DNA of 64,000 bases from Diploptera punctata (GCA_030220185.1 JASPKZ010007285.1:1485001-1549000), one strand, 5' to 3'. Positions 1 to 10,600 are shown, numbered from the stretch's first letter. Notes: a model not told the origin generated them from the sequence alone. A program made the numbers and translations.

Positions 1-480
1 ATCTGGTATCATGGCAGGTACCGCCGTCTTCCGGAAACCAAACGCCATTCTCTCTGTCCATCAATTGATCTTCCTCCAATCCTCTGATTTTCATAGCTGC
101 TTGTACCCATCTATCCAAGTTTTCTTTGGTCTTCCTCTCTTCCTCCTTTCCATTAGGATCCATTCCATAACAATTTTAGGCAATCTTTGCTCTGGCATTC
201 TTTTGACATGGCCATACCACTGTAATCTTTTCTATAATGTCTATGATGTCCGGCTTCTCTTGTACACCCATAATTTCCCTTATTTTTTTATTTCGTATTC
301 TATCCATTCTAGATTTTCCAGCTGATCATCTTAAATCAACCATTTCTTTACTTAAAATTCTTTTCATTTCTCTGGTAGGAATTTGCCATGCTTCAGCACC
401 ATATGTTAAAATGCTCTGAATTATGGTTTGATATATTTGTAATTTATTATTTTTGTAATATTTTTGCTCCACCAAACAGA
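1..480 (-). mobile_element. LINE-B 3' fragment, RT C-terminal region
   Basis: Read on the minus strand, this gives the post-RT region of a non-LTR retrotransposon: a LTYGAEAW motif (near 420-390), a block starting IPTREMKRIL, then PDIIDII and a KEEERKTKENLDRW block, with stops and frameshifts. The same protein is better preserved on the plus strand at 49,503-49,945, so the family call rests on two copies. It is a dead 5'-truncated copy that runs off the left edge. Confidence 0.8.

Positions 481-481
<1 letters not shown>

Positions 482-539
<58 letters not shown>
482..539. repeat. (AAT)n microsatellite
   Basis: About 19 uninterrupted AAT units. It abuts the 3' end of the LINE-A copy at 541-1188, and a second AAT tract lies at that copy's other end. 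Confidence 0.98.
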
Positions 540-540
<1 letters not shown>

Positions 541-543
<3 letters not shown>

Positions 544-1188
544 CTTACTCTTACTCACTGGCACTATCGAACCCGTAGGTTCATGGCCGCGCGGACATAC
601 GCTCTCCATACATCCCTATTCTGAGCTAATACTTTCCAATCATTCCCTGTATAATCTATTTCCCTCAAATCATAGTTAATGTTATTCTCCCACCTCATTC
701 TTGGTCTACCAACTGGGCGTTTTCCCTCTGGCTTTCCTACAAGAACCTTCCATGCAAGTCTTTCATTCCCCATACGTGCAACATGTCCTGCCCATCGCAG
801 TCTACGAGACTTAACTGTTCTTATTATATCTGGCTTCCTATAAAGACCATGTAGTTCATTGTTATGAAGTCTTCTCCATTCTCCTGTCTGTTCATCTCTC
901 TTTGGTCCAAAAATTTCCTAAGAACTTTATTCTCAAATACTTGTAATCTCCTTTCCTCCCTTAAAGTAAGAGTCCATGTTTCGCATCCATATAATATAAC
1001 TGGTAGAATAATAGTTTTATATATTTTCAGTTTAATGTTTTTTGAAAGCAGTTGGGACATCAAGAGTCTCTGCAATGCATAATAGCACGCATTTCCAGAA
1101 TTGACCCTGTGTTTAATTTCTCTGTGCATCTCATTCCTATTTGTGATTATTGTTCCTAGGTATTTGAATTCAGCCACTTCCTCAAAAT
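541..1188 (-). mobile_element. LINE-A copy, 5'-truncated, between AAT tracts
   Basis: Minus-strand coding remains run from VAEFKYLGTIITNRNE (near 1177) through ILPVILYGCETWTLTLREERR to GRPRMRWENN and end in AMNLRVR, then stop. This is the region downstream of the RT active site of a non-LTR element. The middle is frameshifted near 890. The 3' end carries the tetranucleotide-like tail seen at other LINE-A ends. The copy is dead. Confidence 0.88.
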
Positions 1189-1191
1189 TTC

Positions 1192-1257
<66 letters not shown>
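1192..1257. repeat. (AAT)n microsatellite
   Basis: About 21 AAT units directly next to the truncated 5' end of the LINE-A copy, mirroring the tract at 482-539. Confidence 0.98.
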
Positions 1258-1335
1258 GTTTAGTTTTACCTGGCAGAATTAAGGCCTTAAGGCCTTGTCT
1301 ACCACCCAACCAGGTTAAAAAAAAATACAAAAAAT
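1258..1335 (-). mobile_element. LINE 3'-UTR motif (CCTGGCAGA/AAGGCCTT type)
   Basis: On the minus strand this reads as an element end: AACCTGGTTGGGTGG, then AAGGCCTTAAGGCC, then TCTGCCAGGTAAAAC. The same end occurs at 4,886, 38,820 and 50,413, there on the plus strand and followed by A-rich (AAATA)n tails. No coding part is left here. Confidence 0.55.
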
Positions 1336-1339
1336 ATTC

Positions 1340-1432
1340 TTACATCATCATCATCTTCATTCATGGACTAGGTCTGTTGACCCGTTCCGACTTCAGCCCA
1401 TCTCTTTCTAGGTCTGCCCACTCTGCTGAAGT
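1340..1432 (-). mobile_element. LINE-C extreme 3' end
   Basis: The minus strand gives AGRPRKRWAEVGTGQQT followed by TCCATGAATG and a (GATGAT)n tail. It closely matches the end of the LINE-C copy at 4,280-4,885. Only about 90 bp remain. Confidence 0.75.
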
Positions 1433-1434
1433 TT

Positions 1435-1720
1435 ATGAGTAAGTTATTTTTTACTAGTAGAGGTTACCAGCCTCTAGCCAAACCCCTCTTCCTGGAGGGC
1501 AGGGAACTGGAATTTCGGAGTGTTCGTCTCCTAGAGAAGTTGCCTTCACTACGGCTTTGGGGACTTCTCTTCTCCCCACGTAACCCTGTGGACGGGGCCC
1601 TACCCAGGTACTACCCACTGGGCGAGTGGGACCTGGAGCTCACAAAAGGGCAGGGGCGCCTACTCCCTGGAGTGGACCTCTATCAAGGGTTCCACTCTGT
1701 TACCCTAAAATATTCTTACA
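1435..1720. other. GC-rich segment of unknown origin
   Basis: A markedly GC-richer block in AT-rich surroundings. It is open in one plus frame for 96 codons, but I recognise no protein and the codons look arbitrary. It may be part of a LINE 5' region or a SINE body. Confidence 0.3.
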
Positions 1721-1894
1721 TATAAAATACAATAAACATAAATATACATGTTACGTCTACAATATAATTATTATTTAGAAAATATTTGATCGAATCTATG
1801 GTTAACGATTGAAACATAAAATATTAAAGATGTTCCTTGTCTCTAGTCCCGAGATTCGCGGGCGGATTCAAAACCGGTCGTGACCGATGGAATT

Positions 1895-2008
1895 TTACGT
1901 TGGAAAAATTCAAGGGACAGTACCTCCGGAAGAGACTTCAAACCGGAGTTCCGATTCTGAAGAATGTTTGGCTTTTAAAAGAGCTTGAAGCCTGAATAAG
2001 AAGGAATC
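1895..2008 (+). mobile_element. SINE-like module shared with 39,463-39,580
   Basis: The stretch from GGAAAAATTCAAGG through CCGGAAGAGACTT to AAGCCTGAATAAGAAGG recurs in slightly diverged form at 39,463-39,580. There is no coding potential. Here it is joined directly to the first, head-less SINE-3 unit. Confidence 0.55.
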
Positions 2009-2830
2009 TGTCGCAGAGCTACGGACTTGCGCTGGTTCGATTCTCCATGGGGGAAGAAATTTTCTCATGGTATTTCGGCCAGTATGGGACCGGTGCCCAC
2101 CCAGCATCGTGAGGCAATTGGGTAGCTACAACAAGGAGCGGCTCCAGGTTGAGAAACCAGCTATAACGGCTGGGGGACTCGACATGCTAACCACATGTCA
2201 CCCCTACACTGGCTGCTGATCATCCACCTCTGTGATTGACACATGTGGATGTGAAGGGTCCCGCGCCGTAGCCGAGCAGTTAAGGTAGGAAGCCTTGGCG
2301 CAGAGCTACGGGACATGCGCTGGTTCGATTCTCCATGGGGGAAGAAATTTTCTCATGGTATTTCGGCCAGTATGGGACCGGTGCCCACCCAGCATCGTGA
2401 GGCAATTGGGTAGCTACAACAAGTAGCGGTTCCAGGTTGAAGAACCAGCTATAACGGCTGGGGGACTCGACATGCTAACCACATGCCACCCCTACACTGG
2501 CTGTTGATCATCTACCTCTGTGATTGACACATGTGCATGTGAAGGGTCCCACGCCGTAGCCGAGCGGTTAAGGTAGGAAGCCTTGGCGCAGAGCTACGGG
2601 ACTTGCGCTGGTTCGAGTCTCCATGGAGGAAGACATTTTCTCATGGTATTTCGGCCAGTATGGGACCGGTGCCCACTCAGCATCGTGAGGCAATTGGGTA
2701 GCTACAATAAGTAGCGGCTCCAGGTTGAGGAACCAGCTATAACGGCTGGGGAACTCGACATGCTAACCACATGTCACCACTACCTCTGTGATTGACACAT
2801 GTGGATGTGAGGCCAGCAGCCGGCTGGTAA
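2009..2830 (+). mobile_element. SINE-3, three tandem units (about 288 bp each)
   Basis: Three head-to-tail copies of a tRNA-derived SINE. The heads at 2,264 and 2,552 read CGCCGTAGCCGAGC(A/G)GTTAAGG (A-box region). The B-box-like GGTTCGA(T/G)TCTCC lies near 2,036, 2,322 and 2,610. The first unit lacks its head. The body (TTTCGGCCAGTATGGGACC, then GCATCGTGAGGCAATTGG) repeats with about 1-3% change. Only the third unit keeps the terminal CAGCAGCCGGCTGG. A minus-strand copy is at 35,505-35,822. Confidence 0.85.
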
Positions 2831-2844
2831 AAGGGTAACCGCTT

Positions 2845-3025
2845 AAAGTGGAAATTAACTATATTTAAACAATGATTTGTGAGTAAACAGCTTAATTTTA
2901 TTCGTTAAATAGTCCTAACAAATGCCACTCTTGATTTACAAATTTTCTAGTAAAATTCACTCTTCAATTCGTGAGTCGTGAATTTATCGATAATTTGGAA
3001 ATCACTCGTCGCATTACTTATGACA
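2845..3025 (-). repeat. Palindromic repeat P, copy 1 (partial)
   Basis: Reverse copy of the repeat seen at 26,537-26,975 and 44,485-44,790. It includes the foldback block (ATGCCAC..GTGATTTCCAAATT paired with AATTTGGAAATC..GTGGCAT at 2,918-3,015) and the adjoining TCGTTAAATAGTCC stretch. No coding potential. Confidence 0.8.
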
Positions 3026-3288
3026 ACTAAACTTAAACTATGTCATTAATAGTTTTTTATCTGACTTTTCTATCTTGTATATAATATATTTCGTCGTTAG
3101 CTCTAGATTGAATAAAATATTTTGTAAATAATGATTATATTGTAGACGTAGCACGTAGAAAAACGAAGATATAAGAACATAACTTAATATATTTAATCTC
3201 TGTGAAAGAATAAAATATTATCAAAATGCTTATCTTCAGCACATATTACGAATGAATGAACAGCGCATACCAAGAAGAATGTATAATA
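3026..3288. other. AT-rich spacer
   Basis: Very AT-rich, with no ORF, terminal repeat or recognised element. Confidence 0.5.
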
Positions 3289-4100
3289 CTTACTTACTCA
3301 CTGGCACTATCGAACCCGTAGGTTCATGGCCGTGCGGACATAAGCTCTCCATACATCCCTATCCTGAGCTAATGCTTTCCAATCATTCCCCGTATAATCT
3401 ACTTCCCTCAAATCATAGTTAATGTTGTTCTCCCACCTCATTGTTGGTCTACCAACTGGGCGTTTTCCTTCTGGCTTTCCTACAAGAAGTTTCCATGCAC
3501 GTCTTTCATTCCCCATACGCGCAACATGTCCTGCCCATCGCAGTCTATGGGACTTAACTGTTCTTATTATATCTGGCTTCCTATAAAGACCATGTAGTTC
3601 ATTGTTATGTAGTCTTCTCCATTCACCTGTCTGTTCATCTCTCTTTGGTCCAAAAATTTTCCTAAGAACTTTATTCTCAAATACTCGTAATCTCCTTTCC
3701 TCCCTTAAAGTAAGAGTCCATGTTTCGCACCCATATAATATAACTGGTAGAATAATAGTTTTATATATTTTCAGCTTAACGTTTTTTGAAAGGAGTTGGG
3801 ACATCAAAAGTCTCTGCAATGCATAATAGCACGCATTTCCAGAATTGAGCCTATGTTTAATTTCTTTGTGCATCTCATTCCTATTTCTGATTATTGTTCC
3901 TAGTTATTTGAATTCAGCCACTTCCTCAAAATGTCCCTCATTTGTCATTAGCTGTCCATTTCCATTATATAATGTATTTCTACGTGTGACCATATATTTA
4001 GTTTTACTGATATTTACTTCCAGTCCTAATTTCTTAGTGTTACTCAATAGTGTGTGCGTGTTGACCTTTAGTATCTCCTCGCTATCGGCCAGTAGTACTG
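3289..4100 (-). mobile_element. LINE-A copy with 188-codon open C-terminal ORF
   Basis: The minus strand from about 4,095 reads SEEILKVNTHTLLSNTKK just after the RT active site, then VAEFKYLG, a TAG stop in the next codons, and an uninterrupted 188-codon frame (3,873-3,307) with LPVILYGCETWTL, HRLRWAGHVARMGNE and GRPTMRWENN. The tail at 3,289 is CTTACTTACT-like on the plus strand. It is 5'-truncated and lacks endonuclease and most of the RT. Confidence 0.9.
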
Positions 4101-4230
4101 TATAATTATAAACCAAAAAGGAGAAGGATGTTGGGAAGACCATTGAAGAGATGGAAGGACCAATTCGACCTATAATGAGATCGGAACAGGTCATTGGGCT
4201 TAATCCTCGTTGTTGATGACGTACCATGTA
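4101..4230 (+). mobile_element. LINE C-terminal fragment
   Basis: Plus-strand remnant with MLGRPLKRWKDQFD followed by a GATGATGA-type end. It has the same general GRPxKRW layout as LINE-C, fits no longer copy exactly, and abuts the truncated 5' side of the LINE-A copy. Confidence 0.6.
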
Positions 4231-4279
4231 TATTTATGTTTATTGTGATTTAGATATAAGTATATATTTTTTATATATA

Positions 4280-4885
4280 TGTAGAAAAAACTAAGGTAAT
4301 GGCATTCCAAGGGAAAAATCAAATCACATCCAAAATAGTAATAGGAAGAAAAATCATAGAACAGGTGAACCATCTCAATTATCTAGGATGTGACATTTCA
4401 TTTAATTATGATAATGATATAACTAATAAAATAGCAAAATTCCAGGAAATATGTGGTACGACAAAACGATCACTAAATAACAAAACAACAAGAGAGACCC
4501 AATTGAAATTTTATAAAATGTTGGCAGTACCGGTACTGCTGTATGGTTCAGAAGCCTGGATACATAAAAAACAATATCTAAGTAGGATAACGGCGGCAGA
4601 AATGAATTTTTTTAGATCTGTTAAAGGGTGCACTAAGGAAGACAGAATCAAGAACACAGAAATAAGACAGAAACTTGAAATATTTGCAATAACTGATAAA
4701 ATAGATACATATAGACAAAAATGGAAACAACACACAGACAGAATGAATGAAGATAGATATCCAAAACAAATAACAAAATACAAACCTAAAGGCACCCGAG
4801 ATGTGGGCAGACCTAGAAAGAGATGGGCTGAAGTAGGAACCGGTCAACAGACCTAATCCATGAATGCAGATGATAATGATTTTTT
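4280..4885 (+). mobile_element. LINE-C copy, 185-codon open frame
   Basis: The frame at 4,299-4,856 encodes the region after the RT palm: IIEQVNHLNYLGCDIS, LKFYKMLAVPVLLYGSEAW, ITAAEMNFFRSVKG and GRPRKRWAEVGTGQQT, then stop and a GATGATAATGAT tail. Family: the C-terminal half of a non-LTR RT, without nuclease or YADD. A sister copy with the same extent is at 29,385-29,990. The open frame and small divergence suggest fairly recent insertion. Confidence 0.88.
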
Positions 4886-4960
4886 TATTTTATTAACCTG
4901 GTTGAGTGGTGGACAAGGCCTTAAAGTCTTAACTCTGCCAGGTAGAAAATAAAGCTAGTA
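4886..4960 (+). mobile_element. LINE 3'-UTR motif
   Basis: AACCTGGTTGAGTGGTGG, then AAGGCCTTAAAGTCTTAACTCTGCCAGGTAGAAAATAAA: the same element end as at 38,820 and 50,413, with an A-rich tail. It directly follows the LINE-C tail. Confidence 0.5.
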
Positions 4961-5565
4961 TTAAGCTATTATTATATATTAAGGTACACCTTTGAACAAT
5001 TGAAAATTCCAAATTAATGTACGTCAGAAACTTTCACTATCCGTAGTAACATTTAAGCCAAAGTTGCTGAGATTTTGGCATCGGACTTCATGTATAAAGA
5101 AATTGTGCCAATTTTGCAGCGAGCCACTTCTTGTAGAGTAAGGGAAAATATACAATTGTGCCTCCTCTAACCCAAAGCAAGTCTCAACGTTTTGTCGTTT
5201 CCTAGATCTAAATTGGCTACGAAACAAGAGAAGAGATTTAAAAAAGAAAAGTCATATGAACTTCGTTGCTACTGCATGCAATGATACGGCTATCCATTCC
5301 TAATGCTATGTTTCTCTACTTTTTTTTACTCAATGTGAAAAAGGAATATGGAAGAATCTAGTAAGCAGTGAAAGAAACAGTTTATGTTTTATGTTAGTGT
5401 CGTTGTCATGGAAACTTTGTACTGTGTTTACAGTCTTCTTTTTTCCCCCTCCAGAGACTTCTTAATAACTTAATAAAAACAAAAGAATTACAATTTAGAA
5501 ATTACGCGAGGAACAATTCCATTAAAATTGAGTTTAAACAGGCGGTAGAATTTCATACTCATAAC
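4961..5565. other. Unassigned AT-rich sequence
   Basis: No convincing coding frame, tRNA-like head or repeat partner in this window. The last eight bases are the left target duplication of the hAT element. Confidence 0.4.
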
Positions 5566-6531
5566 TAGAGACCGGATGTTAGGGAAAACGCCTGTAGTTA
5601 TTTATTATAGATATTGTAAAAGTGACTTCACATACGTTCATACCGACGATCCTAGAGTTGTTTTCCATGAAGTTAATTTTGCCTATAAATCCCTATTTCA
5701 GCTTATAATGCCTATAAATGCCTATTTGCAATTTTTCTCAAAATTAATTCAGTATTTCAATCAAATCAATTGAAATGGACAAACTGCATGGTACAAATTA
5801 TTTCATAGAAGTTTTCAAGTGTTCTTTTTATAAATTCCCTTAGAATATTTTATGATAACCAATAACCTAGCAGGGAGATGGTTTCCCCCTCAATGCACTC
5901 CCGTTAGGTAAAAATTGTACTTTTCCACCTCATGCATTCCCATTAAGCAAAATAGCCCTAAGATATGTCCCATTGTATTATGCTCCAGCTCTAATGCTTG
6001 GAGAAACGTTATTTGCTTCTTTTCGATATAAACATTGCTCAAGCTTTCTTTCTCTGTCTCACACCTAGTGCAGAAACCTTTAGGTGACTGGCAATAATAT
6101 TTTTGATCTTGGTAACACTGAATTCAGTCTGCAGTCCTCATTCACAGACAGGTGCTTCAAAGACAAAGTGATGCGGCAAGTGTATGTGGTTTTTTTAAAA
6201 TCTTTAGAACAGTTTTATAAGATGCCTAAAGAGTAAGGACAACAGTAAAAGACGAACTGATTAATTTCGTGAAAGTATTTGATGTGGAAATATTCTCAAG
6301 TGACGGTTCTGATCTTTGTATAAAGCAAAAACAAATTCCAAAAGCATCTCTGATATCTTCGCATGCTATTGATAGCATATGTTTATATTCTTAACGTAAG
6401 ACTGTAAAAAGTTATGTTGTTGTTCATTTTTTGTAAGAGCCTATTTTGAAGTTTTAGTGCCTATATTAATGATTTTTAGTGCCTTTTGTCTGCCTATTTT
6501 GAATTTTTAAGTGCCTAACATCCGGACTCTA
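5566..6531 (+). mobile_element. hAT-type DNA transposon, non-autonomous
   Basis: The ends are inverted repeats: TAGAGACCGGATGTTAGG at 5,566 and the complement of TAGAGTCCGGATGTTAGG ending at 6,531. They are flanked by 8-bp repeats CTCATAAC (5,558-5,565) and CTCATAAA (6,532-6,539), seven of eight identical. An 8-bp duplication with TAGAG-like ends is the hAT pattern. Inside, around 6,222-6,370, a frameshifted frame reads VKDELINFVKVFDVEIFSSDGSD, which resembles the N-terminal, BED-finger side of insect hAT transposases. The rest of a transposase is missing, so it would need one in trans. Confidence 0.82.
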
Positions 6532-6617
6532 CTCATAAAAATTCAAATCGAGAAAGATTGGCATGCTACGAGTTATTGGTAAATCCAGAAAATTGGATAA
6601 ACCTCGGTACATTTCTG

Positions 6618-6935
6618 GACAAAACGCGGAAAATAAGGACAACACTCATTCATGAATAAATATATGTTATCAAAATGCAATACCATTAATTCTTAACAAT
6701 TATATATAAATTAATTAGTGTATAATGCTATTGTGTTATTATTTAATTGTAATATTATTGTGTTTTCTTTATGTAATTGTAGTGTTATTGCTTTTTTGTT
6801 GTTTATTTTTCTTTACACTAGCACCAATTATTACTTTATTGTAACGGACTGTCAACAGCACGTACGGCTTACTGCCCGTGCGACCCATATTTGCAAATAA
6901 TATTGTAAATATCTTACTTTTTGTCTAATAAAGTC

Positions 6936-6989
<54 letters not shown>

Positions 6990-6990
6990 T
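6618..6990 (+). mobile_element. Retroelement 3' end with (CTA)n tail (host repeat H)
   Basis: A non-coding 3' end finishing GTCTAATAAAGTCC (polyadenylation-like AATAAA) and then (CTA)n at 6,936-6,989. A second copy at 30,845-31,008 plus 31,847-32,022 is interrupted by a LINE-A insertion, so this copy is the empty-site reference. The internal ORF of 60 codons is not convincing. Confidence 0.7.
6936..6989. repeat. (CTA)n microsatellite
   Basis: About 18 CTA units forming the tail of repeat H. Confidence 0.97.
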
Positions 6991-7021
6991 TACATACGTC
7001 GCTAAATAAAGGTTGTATATA

Positions 7022-7150
7022 CTAATTAGGCCATCGACCTCAGTGATCAAGGAATCATATTCCGTTCCTCTACTCCAGTGGATCGTGGGTTCAAACCAGG
7101 CCGAGTAGTTAGACTTTTTAAGATGTAAAAATCAAAGCAAAAGCACTATG
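7022..7150 (+). mobile_element. tRNA-like SINE head (degenerate)
   Basis: GGCCATCGACCTCAGTGATCAAGG followed 40 bp later by GTGGGTTCAAACCAGGCC, resembling A and B boxes of a tRNA-derived promoter. No usable cloverleaf could be drawn, so I call it a SINE head and not a tRNA gene. Confidence 0.5.
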
Positions 7151-7254
7151 CGTGAGATTTGAAGCTATGTCGATACTTTTAAAATTCATGACGAGACGCC
7201 GTTGAGGTCACTATGTATTATCAAATGAATGTTTGTTTGTTCATACTTTATGCG

Positions 7255-7460
7255 TACTGGCTCTTTCCATCAGGTGTTCCTACAAGAGGTTTCTATGCCT
7301 CTCTTTCATTCCAGACTCGTGCAAAATATTCTACCCATCGCAGTCTACGAGACTTAACTCTTTTTTTATACCTGGTTTCCCATATAGATCACCGTTATGT
7401 AGTCTTCTCCATTTGCTTGTCTGTTCATCTCTCTTTGGTCCAAAAATTTTCCTAAGAAGA
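7255..7460 (-). mobile_element. LINE-A fragment, decayed
   Basis: The minus strand retains the block GPKRDEQ..GEWRRLH, SRRLRW and a degraded GNERxAxKPLVG region. The 3' end and tail are missing and there are internal deletions. It is older than the other LINE-A copies. Confidence 0.75.
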
Positions 7461-7994
7461 ATTTATACTTGAGGAACAATAATATAGCATTAACTCAAAT
7501 ATTTGAAATTTGAAGGATGGTTCCTTTTTGCAGAATGCGTTCCCTATATCTGAGTATTATAATGGATGACGAAACCAGTAATTCTATCCCGTGGAATTTC
7601 TAAAGAAAAATGCTAAGACAATTGTAGAAACATGTGTCAGTTGGAGGTCTCAGTAAGAGGTATAATTGGTTAGCAAGTGTTGGCAATGATTAGCATTTTG
7701 TGAATGAGAGGCAGTAACTACAAATTGAGCACACCTGGTGCCATGATATCGCGATATTTCATGTGAAGAAGTTTGATAAATTGCCACATATTAACACAGG
7801 CGCTAAACAAAAAAACCGCTACATCTTTCACACTAACTTACATTCTTAGTGGAAAATAAAATTAAGCGTTTTGATAAAATAAAACACACTCTATAAATAC
7901 ACCATCCAATATCTTCAAAAAAAATTGAATGCAATTAACTTCTTTTGTTTAAAGCACTCTTCAACATTTTCCTAACGATTTGTGAAAAACAAAA
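7461..7994. other. Unassigned AT-rich sequence
   Basis: Nothing recognisable on either strand. Confidence 0.4.
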
Positions 7995-8330
7995 ATAGAG
8001 AATTCACAATTAAAATTTTACAAAATTATGGCAATGCCTGTCTTAGAATATTCTAATGTGAACTGGACAATTATAATTAAAATAATAAATCCATTAAAAT
8101 TAATTGTATATGAAATCAATATTAATGGAGCGATTTTTTGAATTAATCGTTCAAACAGAAAAAAAATAGAAACAGCAGAAATGAATTTTTACGTTCAGTA
8201 GCAGGTGTGACAAATTTGGACAGAAAAATAAATGAAGATATTAGAAAAGACATAAATATTTTTAATTTAACAAATACAGTTGACAACATGAGAAACAACT
8301 GGTATGAACATGTTAAAAGAATACCTAAAG
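7995..8330 (+). mobile_element. LINE-C-like copy, left part
   Basis: Decayed plus-strand RT C-terminal sequence (TIKFYK-type block near 8,005 and an ITAAEMNFxR block near 8,170) that continues, after the SINE-4 insertion, at 8,625. It ends with AAAAGAATACCTA (8,315-8,327), the target duplication of that SINE. Confidence 0.72.
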
Positions 8331-8624
8331 TGATCCCACAACAGGCCTCATGAGGCCCTTGGGGTAGTAGGAGGTTAAGGCTCCCACTTTTTCTAGACAA
8401 TCGGCACTTTATGTCAGCCGGGTTGTCAGCCCTGCGTGACGGCCGCCTTTACCCCAGAACAAGCGTCTGGTACTCATTTCAGTTAGAGGCTGAGTCAACC
8501 CCAGGGCCATGGTGCCGCCAGAAGGTTTGGGTCAGTTTAAAAATCCTGACCCCAACGGGACTTGAACCCTCGACCCTCCAGCTTGTAGCTCAGTGCCTTA
8601 ACCACTACGCTACGGCGTGCCCCC
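8328..8624 (-). mobile_element. SINE-4 inserted in LINE-C
   Basis: The minus strand begins with a tRNA-like head (GGCACGCCGTAGCGTAGTGGTTAAGG, then GAGGGTTCAAGTCCC) and runs through a GC-rich body to a GTGGGATCACTTT end. It is flanked by a perfect 13-bp duplication AAAAGAATACCTA (8,315-8,327 and 8,625-8,637), proof of retroposition into the LINE. Other copies are at 15,580-15,816 and 44,150-44,455. Confidence 0.9.
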
Positions 8625-8795
8625 AAAAGAATACCTACAGAAAGAAATATTTCAGCTGTTACTAAAGTACAAATCAATAGGACATAGAAGTGTTGGACGC
8701 CCATTTACTACCCACTTGTTGTGAAAACAGGTCAACAGACCTAATTCCATGAGAAGTAGTAGTAGTAGTAGAAGAAGAAGAAGAAGAAGGAAGTT
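8625..8795 (+). mobile_element. LINE-C-like copy, right part, with purine tail
   Basis: Continuation of the interrupted copy: a RIPTERNISAVTK-like block, then a degraded GRP..TTHLL..TGQQT end, a CCATGAGAAGTAG sequence and a tail of AGT and AAG triplets at 8,757-8,790. Confidence 0.65.
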
Positions 8796-8879
8796 CATCT
8801 CAATGGAGAATGGTGTATAAGATATAAATAATAGTTTAAAAAACTAAAATAACACGGTTTTATTAGAAAACAGAACTAT

Positions 8880-9075
8880 CATCATCATCATGAACAAATT
8901 CGTTTTAGGCCATGTGGCCTGTACGGTAAACCTAGCGAAGATGGTCTTGATCTTTCCACCGATGTTTTGGTCTTCCTTGGTCCCTAATGTCCCTACCACT
9001 AGTCTTGCTCTGTGGATGGCTGGTAACCAACCCAGGGGACTTCCTATTACTCGAAGAAACTTAAGCAAAGAAAAC
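8880..9075 (-). mobile_element. LINE-D 3' end
   Basis: The plus strand starts ATCATCATCATGAACAAATTCG and continues as at 35,836-35,940, the 3' end of the longer LINE-D copy. On the minus strand this is the coding end with a (GAT)n tail. It is truncated after about 190 bp. Confidence 0.8.
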
Positions 9076-9285
9076 AGAACTAAAAAATGAAAAATAATTT
9101 TTAATTTCCAACACGCTTGAGATAAAATTAAAGTGGTCAACAAAACAAAATCATCTCCAACACATATAGAATAAAACTAGAATTATCAACAAAAAGAAAA
9201 TAATTTTACCATCAAAAGCGTGGGGTGCTTTTATGGTTTTTACGTTTTCTTCTTAGAGACTTTACTTTTACCAATATCTGTTTAT
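9076..9285. other. Unassigned AT-rich sequence
   Basis: No element recognised. Confidence 0.4.
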
Positions 9286-9289
9286 TATC

Positions 9290-9560
9290 AAATATATCTG
9301 TTGTTAAGAGGATTGAAAATCTTAAATGGTATGACCATCTACAAAGAATGGAAAATGAAAGATGTCCAAAAAAAACATATAGCAATGGTCACCCGCTGGA
9401 AAAAAGTAACTTGGCAGACCAAGATGGAAATGGAAAACTTATGTCAGAACTATAATGGATGATTGGAATTTGGAAGATGGAGCTTGGAATGATAGAAATA
9501 ATTGGAAACTGAAGATGGCAAACCTATAAGTGGGGGAAAGCTGAAGAAGAATGCAAAGAC
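9290..9560 (+). mobile_element. LINE C-terminal fragment, unassigned family
   Basis: The plus strand reads VKRIENLKWYDHLQRMENERCPKK, the W..H..RM.N.R.PK signature of the post-RT region, followed by a WKMELGMIEIIGN-like stretch and a WGKAEEEC end. Frameshifts separate the blocks. Confidence 0.65.
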
Positions 9561-10080
9561 ACTTTCTTTATTTATAAATTTATTTTTTGTACAATTTTAA
9601 ATTCATGGATGTAATAATGATAATGCTTATATTGTAATTTAGAAATCTGTGATGTAAATTGCAGAATGATACAAAATGGATGTGAAACTGTAAAAACAAT
9701 ATGTTAATTTATGTAAGCAAAATAACAATGAAGGTAAATGAACTCCAGCAGAAACTATTATTGATTTATGTTAATTAATATTTGGTTAATTTTGTGTGTC
9801 AATTGTTTTCATAAAACAATGCCCCCTGTTAATGAATGTAAACAAATATATTTGAGGTATCGGGTTTAATTTGAATTTCAGAAGCATTTTTTTGTTTGTT
9901 ACAATTTGCTAATTTCCTGTAACATGATAAACATAATTATGTTAACAAACAAACAAATATGAATCGCTGATATCTTCCCAGATCTATGTAAATATCTAAC
10001 AAGCCATCACAGCAAAGCAGGGGCTCATAGAAAATAGAATATTGTCTTATATTTTTTATAATTTTTATTTTGATTCATTG
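9561..10080. other. Unassigned AT-rich sequence
   Basis: Very AT-rich with scattered short inverted motifs (a TTTGTTTGTT/AACAAACAAA pair near 9,890-9,955). No coding region. Confidence 0.4.
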
Positions 10081-10084
10081 CGAT

Positions 10085-10600
10085 AACAGGTTTCACACTT
10101 CCAGTATTTGGGTTGCGATATAACTTATGAAGAAGAACAAGATATAAATAAGAAAATATAGAAATCTCAACATATTTGTGGAAAAATGAGACGAATACGG
10201 AGGAACAAAGTAAGAAAGGATACGCAGCTAAGATTTTACTCAACGATGGCGCTACCAGTGGCGATGTATGGAAGTGAGGCCTGGGTCCTGAAGAAAAAAG
10301 AAAAAAGTAAAATTCAGGCAGCGGAAATGAGATTCCTACGGGCTGTGAAATATTGTACAAGAGAAGAAGACATTAGAAATGAGAGGAAATAAAAGTACAA
10401 CAACTTCTTGAACAAATAGAAGAACAACATGAAAAATTGTGTGGAACATCTGAAAAGAGTGACAGAGGATAGGATACCAAAGACGACACTGATGTATAAT
10501 CCTGTAGGACGAAGATCGGTGGGAAGACCAAGAAAGCGTTGGGCTGAACACATGTGAGATCGGAGCAGGCAAATGCCTAATCCGTGAAGGATGATGATGG
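10085..10600 (+). mobile_element. LINE-C-like copy, frameshifted
   Basis: The frame at 10,186-10,392 reads KDTQLRFYSTMALPVAMYGSEAWVLKK then IQAAEMRFLRAVKYCTREED. A frame change follows and the end shows GRRSVGRPRKRW (10,507-10,545) and a GATGATGATGG tail. A broken RT C-terminal copy. Confidence 0.82.
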
